Assembly (NCBI RefSeq): GCF_003362755.1
Contig: NZ_QKRA01000007.1
Coordinates: 1-64,000 of the forward strand
Direction: 5' to 3'
Origin: Marinomonas piezotolerans
GTDB lineage: Bacteria > Pseudomonadota > Gammaproteobacteria > Pseudomonadales > Marinomonadaceae
Length of the DNA stretch: 64,000 bases
Of the stretch, positions 1-8,933 are shown piece by piece (the stretch's first letter is position 1; the number at the start of each line of letters is the position of its first letter). The notes beneath the pieces are model-generated. The model did not search any database. It saw only the letters and a program-made list of their open reading frames with translations, and was not told the DNA's origin. Made by a program: the position numbers and the translations under genes.

Positions 1-39
1 TCCACATACGATCACTCATAACGAAACGCACACCCGTTT

Positions 40-155
40 GCTTGACGATCATAGAGGCGTTGAACCACCTGATCCCATCCCGAACTCAGAAGTGAAAAGC
101 GCCATCGCCGATGGTAGTGTGGGAGATCCCATGTGAGAGTAGGTCGTCGTCAAGC
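40..155 (+). rRNA. rrf: 5S ribosomal RNA
   Basis: The segment has the conserved 5S core, including the block CCGAACTCAGAAGTGAAA, the loop around GCCGATGGTAGTGTGGG and the 3' block CATGTGAGAGTAGG. The ends (gcttgacga and tcgtcaagc) pair as helix I. The length of about 116 nt is normal. It is followed at once by a rho-independent terminator, so it is the last gene of an rRNA operon whose 23S gene lies just outside the left edge. The exact ends are uncertain by a few bases. Confidence 0.96.
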
Positions 156-168
156 TTTTAAATGAAAA

Positions 169-203
169 GAACCCCGTCCTGCGAAGCAGGGCGGGGTTTT
201 TTC
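169..203 (+). terminator. Intrinsic terminator of the rRNA operon
   Basis: A GC-rich stem (accccgtcctg paired with cagggcggggt, one mismatch) is closed by a three-base GAA loop and followed by a run of six T residues. It starts 15 nt after the 5S rRNA. Confidence 0.93.
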
Positions 204-549
204 GTTTAGAATCACGTCACCTATCTGTCCACTACAATGGACCCATGTGATGACACGATGTTCCGAAGGAGCCAGTGGCAGACATCCGAAGGATGCCCAG
301 AGGGGATGAAGCGAAGCTTCAGATCATTGTGGTCGTCGTCTCATAACATCTCAGAACATCGGTCAGGGCTTTTTTGTGTCTGATGAGAATGGATTGTGGG
401 TATCCGCTCAGGCTTAGAATAAGGGGTGGGCGACGATTCTTGCTTACATAGGGAAGCCAAATCTTGTCTTAAGGCATTGACTCCTTAAAAGCTATTATTT
501 GTAGGTGCTTTAATTATAGAAATATCTTCCTTAGGTAAGATAATGGTTT
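204..549. other. Intergenic spacer with three short GAA-loop hairpins
   Basis: There is no convincing coding sequence between the rRNA terminator and the LysR gene. At 259-274, 282-297 and 306-322 the sequence forms three short hairpins, each with the loop context C(GAA)G (for example CATCC-GAA-GGATG and TGAAGC-GAA-GCTTCA). The rRNA terminator just upstream has the same loop. From 323 to 549 I see nothing recognisable. Confidence 0.5.
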
Positions 550-1485
550 TTAGTTTAACTCACCAAACTCTTTAGCAAGCCAGCTACGTAATTGCATTAG
601 CGCTGGCTCTTTCTTTCTACTTTGTTTGTAAGCCAGATAAAACTTGTCTTTTGCATTTAGGCTAAAGCAAGGCAGTTGCACTAATCCGTCTTGTGGGGCG
701 TTTTCATTGAACATATAGTCATTAACTAGTGCAATTCCGAGGGAGTGAATTGCAGCCTCTTGTGCAAGCATTAAATGACTGAATCGGTGAAAGGTAATTT
801 GATCAGGCATGTCAATTTTTTGGTTCTCAAACCAGCGTCGCCAGTCTTCAGCGTAACGATCATACATGCTATACGATGTAATGAGAGGGAATCTAGAAAG
901 TTCCTCCGGCTGATTTGTTAGAAGTGCCTTTAGCTCATCATCGGTTTCGACCCCAAGCTCAGACTTAATTTGCTGATACAAGCCATGGCTACAAACGGGG
1001 AATAGTCTCTCTGTATAGAAATGCTCGAATTCAAACCCTCGCTTGTGGTTGTCTATGGTAATAAAGCAATCTGCAGTCCTGTCAGATAATTGGGGTTCTG
1101 AGAAAGTCATCTCTAGTGTTAACTCTAAATTTGGAAATTGTCGTTTTAAATTCGGTAAGCGTGGGATGAGCCAGTAGACCGCAAAAGAACTATAGACTGC
1201 TAAACGTAGTTTGGCTTCAGTTACCCCCTTGATTTGTTCTGTTGCTCTTGCGATTTGATTTAACGAACTAGTGATGCTGTCTAAATAACTTTGCCCTTCA
1301 CTTGTGAGTTGGAGATTACGCCCTGATCGGACAAAGAGCTGCTCACCTAGATGATCCTCAAGCGTTTTGATGTGATGTGATACAGCGCTCTGAGTAATAT
1401 TTAACTCATTTGAAGCTTTAGAAAAGCTGTTTAGTCGTGCTGCAGCCTCGAATACAGGTAATGATTTTAGAGGTGGAAGTTTCAT
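550..1485 (-). CDS. LysR-family transcriptional regulator, GcvA-like
   Basis: A 311-residue LysR-type regulator. The N-terminus (residues about 5-65) is a winged helix-turn-helix that begins LPPLKSLPVFEAAARLNSFS and contains ITQSAVSHHIKTLE; this wording is typical of the GcvA/AmpR branch. Residues about 90-300 form the periplasmic-binding-protein-like co-inducer domain. It is divergent from the EamA transporter at 1595, with about 110 bp between the two starts. LysR regulators often control the divergent neighbour, so the transporter is the likeliest target, but no operator could be assigned. The ligand is unknown. GcvA itself controls glycine cleavage; no gcv genes are present here, so I do not use that name. 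Confidence 0.88.
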   Translation of the reverse strand: MKLPPLKSLPVFEAAARLNSFSKASNELNITQSAVSHHIKTLEDHLGEQLFVRSGRNLQLTSEGQSYLDSITSSLNQIARATEQIKGVTEAKLRLAVYSSFAVYWLIPRLPNLKRQFPNLELTLEMTFSEPQLSDRTADCFITIDNHKRGFEFEHFYTERLFPVCSHGLYQQIKSELGVETDDELKALLTNQPEELSRFPLITSYSMYDRYAEDWRRWFENQKIDMPDQITFHRFSHLMLAQEAAIHSLGIALVNDYMFNENAPQDGLVQLPCFSLNAKDKFYLAYKQSRKKEPALMQLRSWLAKEFGELN

Positions 1486-1594
1486 GACTTTAGTATCTAA
1501 ATAACTAATGGGTGAGTAAATTATATCATTTTATTGGATTTCAATCAGGCTCTATACTCGCTGCCATTCATTTAGTTAGTTGGAGTTTGGTGTC

Positions 1595-2482
1595 ATGTCG
1601 GGACGTACAGTAAGCAGTGCAATTGTCGTGTTGATAATGGGTAATCTCATGGCAACGCTTTGCGATGTCTTTGTTAAGTTGGCGGACGCAAATGTAGCAG
1701 TGTTTCAGTTTACGTTTTATCGAGTTCTCTTTATGTGCGTCTTATTGTTGCCATTTGTGCTGCGTAAACGTGAACGTCATCCTTTAGCTGGCCTGAAGCT
1801 ACATATTGTACGGGGGAATTTGTGGGTGCTCACTTCCGTATTGCTGGTGATATCTTTGTCTCAACTACCACTCGCGACTGCGAATGCGGTGTTCTATACC
1901 GCTCCTATTTTCATAATTCTTTTGTCTGTTGTTTTTTATAAAGAGCGCGTTACCCCAGTGGTCGCTTTAGCCGCAGTATCTGGCTTTCTGGGTGTGTTAG
2001 TAATCTTGAAGCCTAGTTATATTGGATGGGGGATGGGGAGCGCCATAGCATTTTCTCTAGTACTCGCGATTAATAGTTTATTGGTTAGGAAGTTACCGAA
2101 AGGGCAAAGTGCTACTCATGGGTTATTGCTAGCTCAGTTGTGTGCTTTGCCAGTGTCGGGTGGATTAGCCTTATGGGAAGGAAGCTCAATAAGTCTAGAG
2201 CAATTAGGCTATGCATTTGCTTCGTCGGTCTGCTCAATTATGTATGCAATGGGCTGTTTGATCGCATACCGTTACGTCGCGTCAAGTCAAGTAAGCTCTG
2301 CTGAATACTCTGGTTTGATATTTGCTATTGTTGCAGGCTGGCTATTCTTTGGCGAGGCCATTGATATGAGTTTGTTGCTCGGTGCGGCATTGATTATTTT
2401 ACCGCTGCTATACATTGGTCACAGAGACATAAAAATGGCTAAGGCGAGTAGGCAAAGAATTGAGCTGGCTACAGAACTCTAA
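1595..2482 (+). CDS. EamA-family (DMT superfamily) inner-membrane transporter
   Basis: About 295 residues, almost entirely hydrophobic, with about ten transmembrane segments arranged as two EamA repeats. The first repeat ends near VLVILKPSYIGWG and the second near WLFFGEAIDMSLLLGAALI; the GE-x-GA pattern at the end of each half is typical of drug/metabolite transporters. I chose the ATG at 1595 over the upstream TTG at 1580 because GGAG at 1582-1585 lies about nine bases before it. The family exports or imports small metabolites such as amino acids or purines; the substrate cannot be told from sequence. The divergent LysR gene is a probable regulator. Confidence 0.87.
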   Translation: MSGRTVSSAIVVLIMGNLMATLCDVFVKLADANVAVFQFTFYRVLFMCVLLLPFVLRKRERHPLAGLKLHIVRGNLWVLTSVLLVISLSQLPLATANAVFYTAPIFIILLSVVFYKERVTPVVALAAVSGFLGVLVILKPSYIGWGMGSAIAFSLVLAINSLLVRKLPKGQSATHGLLLAQLCALPVSGGLALWEGSSISLEQLGYAFASSVCSIMYAMGCLIAYRYVASSQVSSAEYSGLIFAIVAGWLFFGEAIDMSLLLGAALIILPLLYIGHRDIKMAKASRQRIELATEL

Positions 2483-2532
2483 GCCAAGTCTTATCAGAGG
2501 CTTGGCTTAGAAGAAAAAGTATTTGGTTGCAA

Positions 2533-3090
2533 TTATTGGGCTTGTGTTTGTGCTGGCTGGTTTACTGGGGATGCTGGCGGTTCTCCAGTTTTAAGAAGTC
2601 GTAAAATACTCGCGCGCTCCATGCTGGATTTTAGGGCCAAGTCCATTTGATATTGGTAGGTTGTTTCCCACTCACTGCCCCTTGGTAGTAAGTCACCCAA
2701 ATCTCCAATGGCTTGGCGCATCACAGAAAGAAAGCCCTGAATATTTTCTTCTTGATTGATCAAGATGTTTTTTAAGGCTGTTGCGCTACTATGTCGTAAA
2801 TAGGTTTTTAGAGTCTCATTTTCTGCACGCATCGTTTCCAATATCAAGTTTTGTTGCTCGATGCTCTGACGCATAGCGGTGACCTGTGCAGTCACATCTT
2901 CCTGCTCTTCGTTAATTTCTTGTGTTGCCGTGCTGGATACCAACATATAAGTAACACCTGATGACACCCCAACGCTTGTAATAAAACACACTAAGAAGCC
3001 AATGATCAGGCCAATTGGAAGTTTACGCTTAGGCTTCTTAGTGGCTTCAGTTTCATCATTCAAATTCTCTTTTCCAGTTGGCTTGGCCAT
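2533..3090 (-). CDS. Unknown single-pass membrane protein with coiled coil
   Basis: I do not recognise a family. The 185-residue product has a charged lysine-rich N-terminus (about 1-25), one transmembrane segment (about 27-51), a glutamate/glutamine-rich stretch with heptad character (about 55-100), a helical region, and a proline/glutamine-rich tail (PASPVNQPAQTQAQ). The topology suggests a short cytoplasmic tail and a C-terminal domain in the periplasm. AAGGAG lies nine bases before the start. It is divergent from iscR and points away from it; the 238-bp gap holds the iscR promoter and a long inverted repeat. Codon use looks ordinary, so it is probably a lineage-specific native gene. Confidence 0.7.
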   Translation of the reverse strand: MAKPTGKENLNDETEATKKPKRKLPIGLIIGFLVCFITSVGVSSGVTYMLVSSTATQEINEEQEDVTAQVTAMRQSIEQQNLILETMRAENETLKTYLRHSSATALKNILINQEENIQGFLSVMRQAIGDLGDLLPRGSEWETTYQYQMDLALKSSMERASILRLLKTGEPPASPVNQPAQTQAQ

Positions 3091-3158
3091 GTTCTTGACT
3101 CCTTAACAGCTGATGTGAAGATGCGCTTGTTTAATATGAGATTTCTTTTGCAAAGATA

Positions 3159-3207
3159 TAAGGGTAAAACCGTTCGTATATATTCAGTTTTGGAGAATAT
3201 ACCCTTA
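3159..3207. repeat. Nested inverted repeat between divergent genes
   Basis: TAAGGGTA at 3159-3166 is perfectly repeated in inverse orientation at 3200-3207, and inside it TATATTC at 3179-3185 pairs with GAATATA at 3195-3201. The right arm is continuous (GAATATACCCTTA) while the left arm is interrupted by about a dozen bases. It could be a regulator-binding dyad or a cruciform. It sits upstream of both the unknown membrane gene and the iscR promoter. Confidence 0.4.
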
Positions 3208-3237
3208 AAATACGGCAGTTTCACCACGTATGCTAAT

Positions 3238-3294
3238 AACCTACTAATATACTCGGGTAAATACTTGATCAAAATAGTAGGTTTTGTGTATTAT
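3238..3294 (+). promoter_or_regulatory. iscR promoter with IscR-type operator
   Basis: The palindromic element AACCTACTAATATACTCGGG (from 3238) continuing as TAAAT to 3262 resembles the type 1 IscR site, whose half-sites read roughly CCGACT and AGTCGG; here they are CCTACT and ACTCGGGT. It is followed immediately by TTGATC (3265-3270), an 18-base spacer and TATTAT (3289-3294), a plausible sigma70 promoter 35 bp before the iscR start. [2Fe-2S]-IscR binding at such a site would repress the operon, giving feedback when Fe-S supply is adequate. The operator call is pattern recognition only. Confidence 0.65.
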
Positions 3295-3328
3295 TTGCCC
3301 CATCGATTAGTATTTGAGTGGAACGTGT

Positions 3329-3820
3329 ATGCGCTTAACAACAAAAGGTCGTTACGCTGTAACGGCAATGCTGGATTTGGCATTACACTCAGACAGTGGG
3401 CCCGTGTCGCTTTCTGATATCTCAAATCGCCAAGGCATTTCCCTATCTTACCTAGAACAGTTGTTTGCTAAGTTACGTAAACAAAATCTTGTTCTGAGTG
3501 TTAGAGGGCCAGGTGGTGGTTATCGCTTAAGTCGAGATCGTGGTGACATATTTGTTGCTCAGATTGTTGATGCAGTGAATGAGTCAGTCGATGCGACAGG
3601 CTGTAAAGGACGCAGTGATTGTCAAGGGGGCAATACTTGCCTTACGCACCATTTGTGGTGTGATTTGAGTGATCAGATACATGACTTTCTGAGCGGTATC
3701 AGCCTTGAGAAACTTGTTCAGCGCCAAGATGTTCGCGAAGTCGCTGAACGACAAGACAATGATAGTAAGATGGCGAGCTGCGCTTCCCAAGAGAAAATTA
3801 CCGCAGCCCTCATCGGTTAA
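3329..3820 (+). CDS. iscR: IscR, Rrf2-family Fe-S cluster regulator
   Basis: A 163-residue Rrf2 regulator that begins [20 protein letters not shown], the standard IscR N-terminus. The winged helix covers about residues 1-85. The three cluster-ligating cysteines are present with IscR spacing (C-x5-C-x5-C in [13 protein letters not shown]), followed by [17 protein letters not shown]. The ATG at 3329 is preferred to the TTG at 3314 because it matches the family start and has GAGTGGA as ribosome binding site. IscR represses its own operon when it holds a [2Fe-2S] cluster and, as apo-protein, activates suf genes. Here it heads a suf operon, not iscSUA, so it is likely the single sensor controlling the whole assembly system. 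Confidence 0.96.
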   Translation: MRLTTKGRYAVTAMLDLALHSDSGPVSLSDISNRQGISLSYLEQLFAKLRKQNLVLSVRGPGGGYRLSRDRGDIFVAQIVDAVNESVDATGCKGRSDCQGGNTCLTHHLWCDLSDQIHDFLSGISLEKLVQRQDVREVAERQDNDSKMASCASQEKITAALIG

Positions 3821-3874
3821 CAAACCCTACTAGTGAATACTTAATATTCCTAGAACAACGAGTGAGTTTCTAAT

Positions 3875-5311
3875 ATGACTGAGCAGATTGATAAGGCGTT
3901 AGCTCGCGAATATGAAGCGGGTTTTGTTTCTGCAGTGGAGTCAGAAACCTTTGAGCCTGGTCTAAATGAAGACGTTATTCGCCGAATCTCTGAAGTCAAA
4001 GGTGAACCTGAGTGGATGCTTGAGTGGCGTCTTAAAGCGTTTCGTGTTTGGCAAGAAATGGAAGAGCCGAATTGGGCTCATGTTGATTATGAAAAAGTCG
4101 ATTTTCAGGCAATTTCATATTATTCAGCTCCAAAGAGTATGAAAGATAAGCCTAAGTCGTTAGATGAAGTAGATCCAGAGTTATTGAGAACTTACGAAAA
4201 ACTAGGTATTCCGCTGGTCGAACAACAAATGCTAGCTGGCGTTGCGGTAGATGCTGTCTTTGACTCGGTTTCCGTGGTGACAACATTCCGCGAGAAGTTG
4301 GAAGAAGCGGGTGTCATATTTTGCCCAATTTCGGAGGCGGTTCACAAATACCCTGAGTTGTTGAAGAAGTATTTGGGGAGCGTGGTACCTACTAAAGACA
4401 ATTTCTTCGCAGCCCTTAACTGTGCGGTGTTTACGGACGGCTCGTTTGTTTATATTCCAAAAGGTGTTCGCTGCCCGATGGAGCTTTCTACCTATTTTCG
4501 TATTAATGAACAGAACACTGGGCAATTTGAGCGCACACTGATTATCGCGGACGAAGGCTCTCACGTTAGTTATTTGGAAGGTTGTACTGCACCGCAACGT
4601 GATGAAAATCAGTTGCATGCGGCGGTTGTTGAGCTGGTTGCATTAGACGATGCCGAGATTAAATACTCCACTGTTCAGAACTGGTACCCAGGTGATGAAG
4701 AAGGGAAAGGCGGTATTTATAACTTTGTAACTAAGCGGGGTATCTGTCACACCAATGCCAAGATCTCTTGGACTCAAGTTGAGACAGGGTCTTCTGTAAC
4801 TTGGAAATATCCTAGTTGTGTTTTGAAAGGTGATAATAGTATCGGTGAGTTCTATTCTGTTGCATTGACGCGTGGCCGTCAGCAAGCCGATACCGGTACC
4901 AAGATGATTCATATCGGTAAAAACACCAAGTCAACGATCATTTCAAAAGGTATTTCCGCGGGTAAAAGTAACAACTCCTATCGCGGTTTAGTACGAATGA
5001 ATCCTGGTGCGCAAGGAGCTCGCAACTTTACCCAATGTGACTCGTTACTGATCGGTGATCAGTGTGGTGCTCATACATTCCCATACGTAGAAAGTCGCAA
5101 TCCTTCAGCGATTGTTGAACATGAAGCCACGACATCAAAAGTCAGTGATGATCAGATGTTTTTATGTCAGCAGCGCGGCATTGATCCTGAGAAAGCCGTG
5201 TCAATGATTGTGAACGGCTTTTGTAAAGAAGTATTTAAAGAACTCCCTATGGAGTTTGCTGTTGAAGCGGGCAAACTTCTTGAAATTAGCCTTGAAGGCT
5301 CAGTAGGTTAG
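3875..5311 (+). CDS. sufB: SufB, Fe-S scaffold subunit
   Basis: A 478-residue protein of normal SufB length. SufB forms the SufBC2D scaffold in the cytoplasm on which a cluster is built from persulfide sulfur and iron. The family core is clear: [19 protein letters not shown], the beta-helix region with [19 protein letters not shown], and the C-terminal segment [21 protein letters not shown]. It is the first structural gene after iscR (54-bp gap) and is followed by sufC after 19 bp, so all are probably one transcript. Nothing is unusual in length or motif content. Confidence 0.97.
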   Translation: MTEQIDKALAREYEAGFVSAVESETFEPGLNEDVIRRISEVKGEPEWMLEWRLKAFRVWQEMEEPNWAHVDYEKVDFQAISYYSAPKSMKDKPKSLDEVDPELLRTYEKLGIPLVEQQMLAGVAVDAVFDSVSVVTTFREKLEEAGVIFCPISEAVHKYPELLKKYLGSVVPTKDNFFAALNCAVFTDGSFVYIPKGVRCPMELSTYFRINEQNTGQFERTLIIADEGSHVSYLEGCTAPQRDENQLHAAVVELVALDDAEIKYSTVQNWYPGDEEGKGGIYNFVTKRGICHTNAKISWTQVETGSSVTWKYPSCVLKGDNSIGEFYSVALTRGRQQADTGTKMIHIGKNTKSTIISKGISAGKSNNSYRGLVRMNPGAQGARNFTQCDSLLIGDQCGAHTFPYVESRNPSAIVEHEATTSKVSDDQMFLCQQRGIDPEKAVSMIVNGFCKEVFKELPMEFAVEAGKLLEISLEGSVG

Positions 5312-5330
5312 GTTGAGGAACGAATTGAAC

Positions 5331-6116
5331 ATGTCAAACGAAAACGTTTTGTTATCGATTAAAGATTTGCACGCAAGTGTGGAAGAAAAAAACATTATCA
5401 AAGGTCTCAATCTAGATATTAAGCCTGGTGAAGTTCATGCCATCATGGGGCCTAATGGGGCAGGTAAATCGACAATGGGGTATGTCCTATCTGGGCGTGA
5501 CGGTTATACCGTAGACAGTGGGTCTGCTTCTTTAGCGGGTGAAGATTTGTTGGATATGGATGTTGAAGACCGTGCACGCGCTGGTCTCTTTTTGGCATTC
5601 CAATATCCTGTTGAGATTCCGGGCGTTAGTAACCTAGAGTTCCTAAAGGTATCGGTTGATGCGCAGCGTGAAGCGAGAGGCGAAGAGTCATTGACGTCTG
5701 CAGAATTTTTGAAGGTTGCCAAGGAAGCATGTAAACAGGTTAATTTGCCAGTTTCTTTCTTGAAACGTGGAGTTAACGAAGGTTTCTCTGGTGGCGAGAA
5801 AAAGCGTAATGAAATCATGCAGATGATTTTGCTTAAGCCAAAGCTGTGCATACTTGATGAAACCGATTCAGGGTTGGACATTGACGCGATGCAGGTTGTT
5901 GCAAATGGCGTAAATAGCCAGCGTTCTTCAGAGCGTAGCTTTATTGTCGTAACTCACTATCAGCGTCTATTGGACTACATTAAGCCTGACTTCGTGCATG
6001 TATTAGCCGACGGTAAAATCGTTAAAAGTGGTGATGCGTCTCTGGCAAAAGAGCTAGAAGAGCAAGGTTACGCTTGGCTTCAAACTGAACCCAAAGAAGA
6101 CGAACTAGAGGATTAA
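5331..6116 (+). CDS. sufC: SufC, ATPase of the SufBCD scaffold
   Basis: An ABC-type ATPase without a membrane partner. Visible motifs: Walker A GPNGAGKST (about residue 38), signature FSGGEKKRNEIMQM, Walker B LCILDETDSGLDID and the switch histidine in VVTHYQRLL. The E-x-D-SGLD wording after Walker B is typical of SufC. SufC hydrolyses ATP to drive shape change in the SufBC2D complex. I chose the ATG at 5331 because GAGGA at 5315-5319 precedes it and MSNENVLLSIKDLHA aligns with the family start; an upstream start at 5313 would lack a binding site. It is two bases from sufD. Confidence 0.97.
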   Translation: MSNENVLLSIKDLHASVEEKNIIKGLNLDIKPGEVHAIMGPNGAGKSTMGYVLSGRDGYTVDSGSASLAGEDLLDMDVEDRARAGLFLAFQYPVEIPGVSNLEFLKVSVDAQREARGEESLTSAEFLKVAKEACKQVNLPVSFLKRGVNEGFSGGEKKRNEIMQMILLKPKLCILDETDSGLDIDAMQVVANGVNSQRSSERSFIVVTHYQRLLDYIKPDFVHVLADGKIVKSGDASLAKELEEQGYAWLQTEPKEDELED

Positions 6117-6118
6117 TC

Positions 6119-7342
6119 ATGAGTGAATGGTTACAGCAAGCCATCGCTCATGCAGATAGCATCCAAGATGGTTTTGCAGAACAGCGATCTGCGTCTTTAG
6201 CACTGTTAAAAGACACAAAATGGCCTAATCGTAAAACAGAAGCTTGGAAATACACTCCACTTCGTGCAGTAGAGCGTAGCTCTGCTGTGATAAAAGAAGA
6301 CTCCCCTGAGCTGATGCCTCAGAGTGTATTAGGAGCGGATTTTCTAGAACTCACGTTTGTTGATGGGCAGCTAGTGGCACTGCCAGATGAGTTGCCAGAT
6401 GGTTTAACCATCACGATGCAGGAATCGAGCATATTTGCGACAATCAAACCAGAGCGTCACTTGTTTGGTTTGGTAAATGATGTGTTGGCATCTGATATCG
6501 TTATTGTCACTGTGGCGGAAGGTGTTCAGGTTGAACAGCCGATACGGATTAATAATTTATTGAGTAGTGGGGCACAAGCGCACATTCGAACCGTTGTTGA
6601 GTTGAAGCCTAAGTCTTCACTAGCGGTCGTTGAAACGAGTGAAGCGCATGGCAATACTTTAGCCACAGCGTTCACTGAATATTTGGTTGGCGCGGAAGCG
6701 AAGCTTGAGCATTACCGATTTGCGCTGCAGACCGATGACAACGTAGCCGTTGGTGGTAGTCACTTTAAGTTGCTGGAAAAAGCAGTATTAAACAGTTCGA
6801 TCATAGGTTTTGGAAGTCAATTGCAGCGTATCGATACAGATATTATTCATGCAGGTGAAAAAGCTGACGCTAAGCTCAACGCTATTTACTTGCTTGATGG
6901 TCAAGAGTTGTTCGATTTGCATGCCACCGTAGAGCACGAAGTACCGAATTGCACGACAGAAGAGAACATCCGAGGTATTGCAGCGGATCGTAGTCGAGCG
7001 GTCTTTAATGGTCGTATTCACATACACCGTGATGCGCAGAAGACATTAGCAGAGTTGAATAACCGCAACTTGCTACTTTCTGATAAAGCGGAAATTAATA
7101 CTAAGCCTGAACTCGAAATCTATGCAGATGACGTGCGCTGTGCGCACGGAGCAACGATTGCAGAGATCGACAAAAAGGCACTGTATTACCTTCAAACTCG
7201 TGGCGTAAGTAAATCACAAGCACAGCTTATGTTGAGTTTTGGGTTTATAAACGAATTAATTGATCAAATGCCAAACGCTGAACTGGCGGAATGGGTGCGC
7301 CCAATTATCCGTGACAGATTTGCCCAAATGGAAGTTAAGTAA
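6119..7342 (+). CDS. sufD: SufD, Fe-S scaffold subunit
   Basis: A 407-residue SufB paralogue that pairs with SufB in the SufBC2D complex and is needed for iron entry. The N-terminal segment contains WPNRKTEAWKYTPLRAV, a conserved SufD block, and the C-terminal beta-helix ends with ADDVRCAHGATIAEIDKKAL, where the conserved C-x-H-GAT motif of SufD is seen. It starts two bases after the sufC stop and is followed by sufS after five bases, so translation is likely coupled across the operon. Confidence 0.96.
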   Translation: MSEWLQQAIAHADSIQDGFAEQRSASLALLKDTKWPNRKTEAWKYTPLRAVERSSAVIKEDSPELMPQSVLGADFLELTFVDGQLVALPDELPDGLTITMQESSIFATIKPERHLFGLVNDVLASDIVIVTVAEGVQVEQPIRINNLLSSGAQAHIRTVVELKPKSSLAVVETSEAHGNTLATAFTEYLVGAEAKLEHYRFALQTDDNVAVGGSHFKLLEKAVLNSSIIGFGSQLQRIDTDIIHAGEKADAKLNAIYLLDGQELFDLHATVEHEVPNCTTEENIRGIAADRSRAVFNGRIHIHRDAQKTLAELNNRNLLLSDKAEINTKPELEIYADDVRCAHGATIAEIDKKALYYLQTRGVSKSQAQLMLSFGFINELIDQMPNAELAEWVRPIIRDRFAQMEVK

Positions 7343-7347
7343 GCGAG

Positions 7348-8571
7348 ATGAGCATGAGCCTTGATGTAGCAGCAATCCGAGATCAGTTTCCAATATTGAA
7401 ACGAGAGATTGATGGCAAGCCCCTAATATATTTAGATAATGCTGCGACGACTCAAAAGCCGCAATGTGTTATCGACGCCTTGGTTGAATATTACTCGCAC
7501 TACAATTCAAATGTTCATCGCGGAGCTCACCGATTAGCAGATGAGGCGACGCGTAAATTCGAAGGTGCGCGTGACATTATTCAACACTTTATCAACGCTC
7601 CCAAGCGTGAGGAAGTGATCTGGACATCAGGAACGACCGAAGCCATTAATATCGTTGCTCATGGGCTTACTTCGTTGCTGTCGAACAATGACGAGGTAAT
7701 CGTTACTGGTATGGAGCATCATGCCAATATTGTGACGTGGCAGCAGGCTTGTAAAGCCTCTGGAGCGACTCTTTATATCGTGCCTGTGACAGATTCAGGT
7801 GAGTTAGACTTGGATGTCTACGTCAGCTTGTTGAGCGAGCGAACAAAAATGGTTGCTTTGCCGCATGTATCAAACTCGCTAGGTACTGTGAACCCAATTA
7901 AATGGGTGACGCAGAAGGCGAAGCAGTTTGATGCTTGGGTATTAGTCGATGGTGCTCAGGGGATTGCTCACGGCAATGTTGATGTACAGGACATTGGTTG
8001 CGATTTCTACGCCTTTTCTGGCCATAAAATCTATGGGCCAATGGGCATCGGCGTACTTTGGGGTAAAGAATCTCTCTTATCTCAGTGGCCAGTCTGGCAA
8101 ACAGGTGGTGAGATGATTGCTACCGTGAGTTTGCAAGATGCGACATGGAATGTGTTGCCATACCGCTTAGAAGCAGGTACCCCGAATGTCGGTGATGCGA
8201 TTGCGCTTGGTGAAGCGATTCGTTGGTTTAGTGCGCTCGATTCAGCCGCTGTTCAAGCCCATGAAGAAGCGCTGATCGCACGGGCAACTGAACTGGCAGA
8301 AGGTTTCGAAGGTCTACGTGTTATTGGTACAGCCCCCCAAAAGATAGGCGCATTCAGTTTTGTTTTTGAAGGAGGGCACCCTGCTGACATCGGTTTCTTA
8401 CTGGATAAGCAGGGGGTGGCGGTACGTACAGGAGATCATTGTGCGCAACCGCTAATGGCGCGCTTTGGTGTGCCGGGTACTGCACGTATGTCGTTCTCTA
8501 TTTACAATACGCTAGAGGAAGTTGATGCGGCGTTTGACGCATTGAAAAAAGTTCACATGATGTTGGCTTAG
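7348..8571 (+). CDS. sufS: SufS, class II cysteine desulfurase
   Basis: A 407-residue PLP enzyme that removes sulfur from cysteine and hands it as a persulfide to SufE. The PLP lysine lies in FYAFSGHKIYGPMGIGVLWG and the catalytic cysteine in RTGDHCAQPLMARFG, the short-loop form of class II desulfurases. The N-terminal block YLDNAATTQKP is standard. Either the ATG at 7348 or the one at 7354 could be the start; GCGAG lies just before the first. SufS usually works with SufE, which is present downstream at 9563. Confidence 0.97.
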   Translation: MSMSLDVAAIRDQFPILKREIDGKPLIYLDNAATTQKPQCVIDALVEYYSHYNSNVHRGAHRLADEATRKFEGARDIIQHFINAPKREEVIWTSGTTEAINIVAHGLTSLLSNNDEVIVTGMEHHANIVTWQQACKASGATLYIVPVTDSGELDLDVYVSLLSERTKMVALPHVSNSLGTVNPIKWVTQKAKQFDAWVLVDGAQGIAHGNVDVQDIGCDFYAFSGHKIYGPMGIGVLWGKESLLSQWPVWQTGGEMIATVSLQDATWNVLPYRLEAGTPNVGDAIALGEAIRWFSALDSAAVQAHEEALIARATELAEGFEGLRVIGTAPQKIGAFSFVFEGGHPADIGFLLDKQGVAVRTGDHCAQPLMARFGVPGTARMSFSIYNTLEEVDAAFDALKKVHMMLA

Positions 8572-8579
8572 GAGGCATT

Positions 8580-8930
8580 ATGGCAACTGAAACATTTGAT
8601 CCGAATCAATCCGTTAGCTTAACGGATACCGCGCGAAAATTTTTTGCGTCAAAGTTGGCAAAACAAGACGGCGGTGTAGTGCGCTTAAGCACAAAAGAAA
8701 GTGGCTGTACTGGTTATGCTTACGTGCTAGACATTGTTGATGCGCCTGAGCAGGGTGACTCTTTGCTAGATTTTGATGGTGTCTCGATAGCTATCAATAA
8801 AGAGTCATTGAGGTTACTGCAAGGTACCGAAATAGATCTAGTGCGCGAGGGTGTAAACCAAGTCGTGAAATTTAATAATCCTAACGTTGTGGCTGAATGC
8901 GGCTGTGGCGAAAGCTTTAGTGTGAATTAA
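8580..8930 (+). CDS. sufA: SufA/IscA-type Fe-S carrier
   Basis: A 116-residue HesB/IscA-family protein that carries clusters from the scaffold to client proteins. The three ligand cysteines are visible: C43 in SGCTGYAYVL and C107/C109 in ECGCGESFSV near the end. AGGAGG stands directly before the ATG at 8580. The position between sufS and sufT fits the role of carrier for this operon. SufA and IscA cannot be separated with certainty by sequence; the operon context favours SufA. Confidence 0.94.
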   Translation: MATETFDPNQSVSLTDTARKFFASKLAKQDGGVVRLSTKESGCTGYAYVLDIVDAPEQGDSLLDFDGVSIAINKESLRLLQGTEIDLVREGVNQVVKFNNPNVVAECGCGESFSVN

Positions 8931-8933
8931 ACA

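Noticed and set aside
4232-4912. Long antisense frames within sufB
   Set aside because: They are shadows of a well-conserved gene on the plus strand, without start signals.
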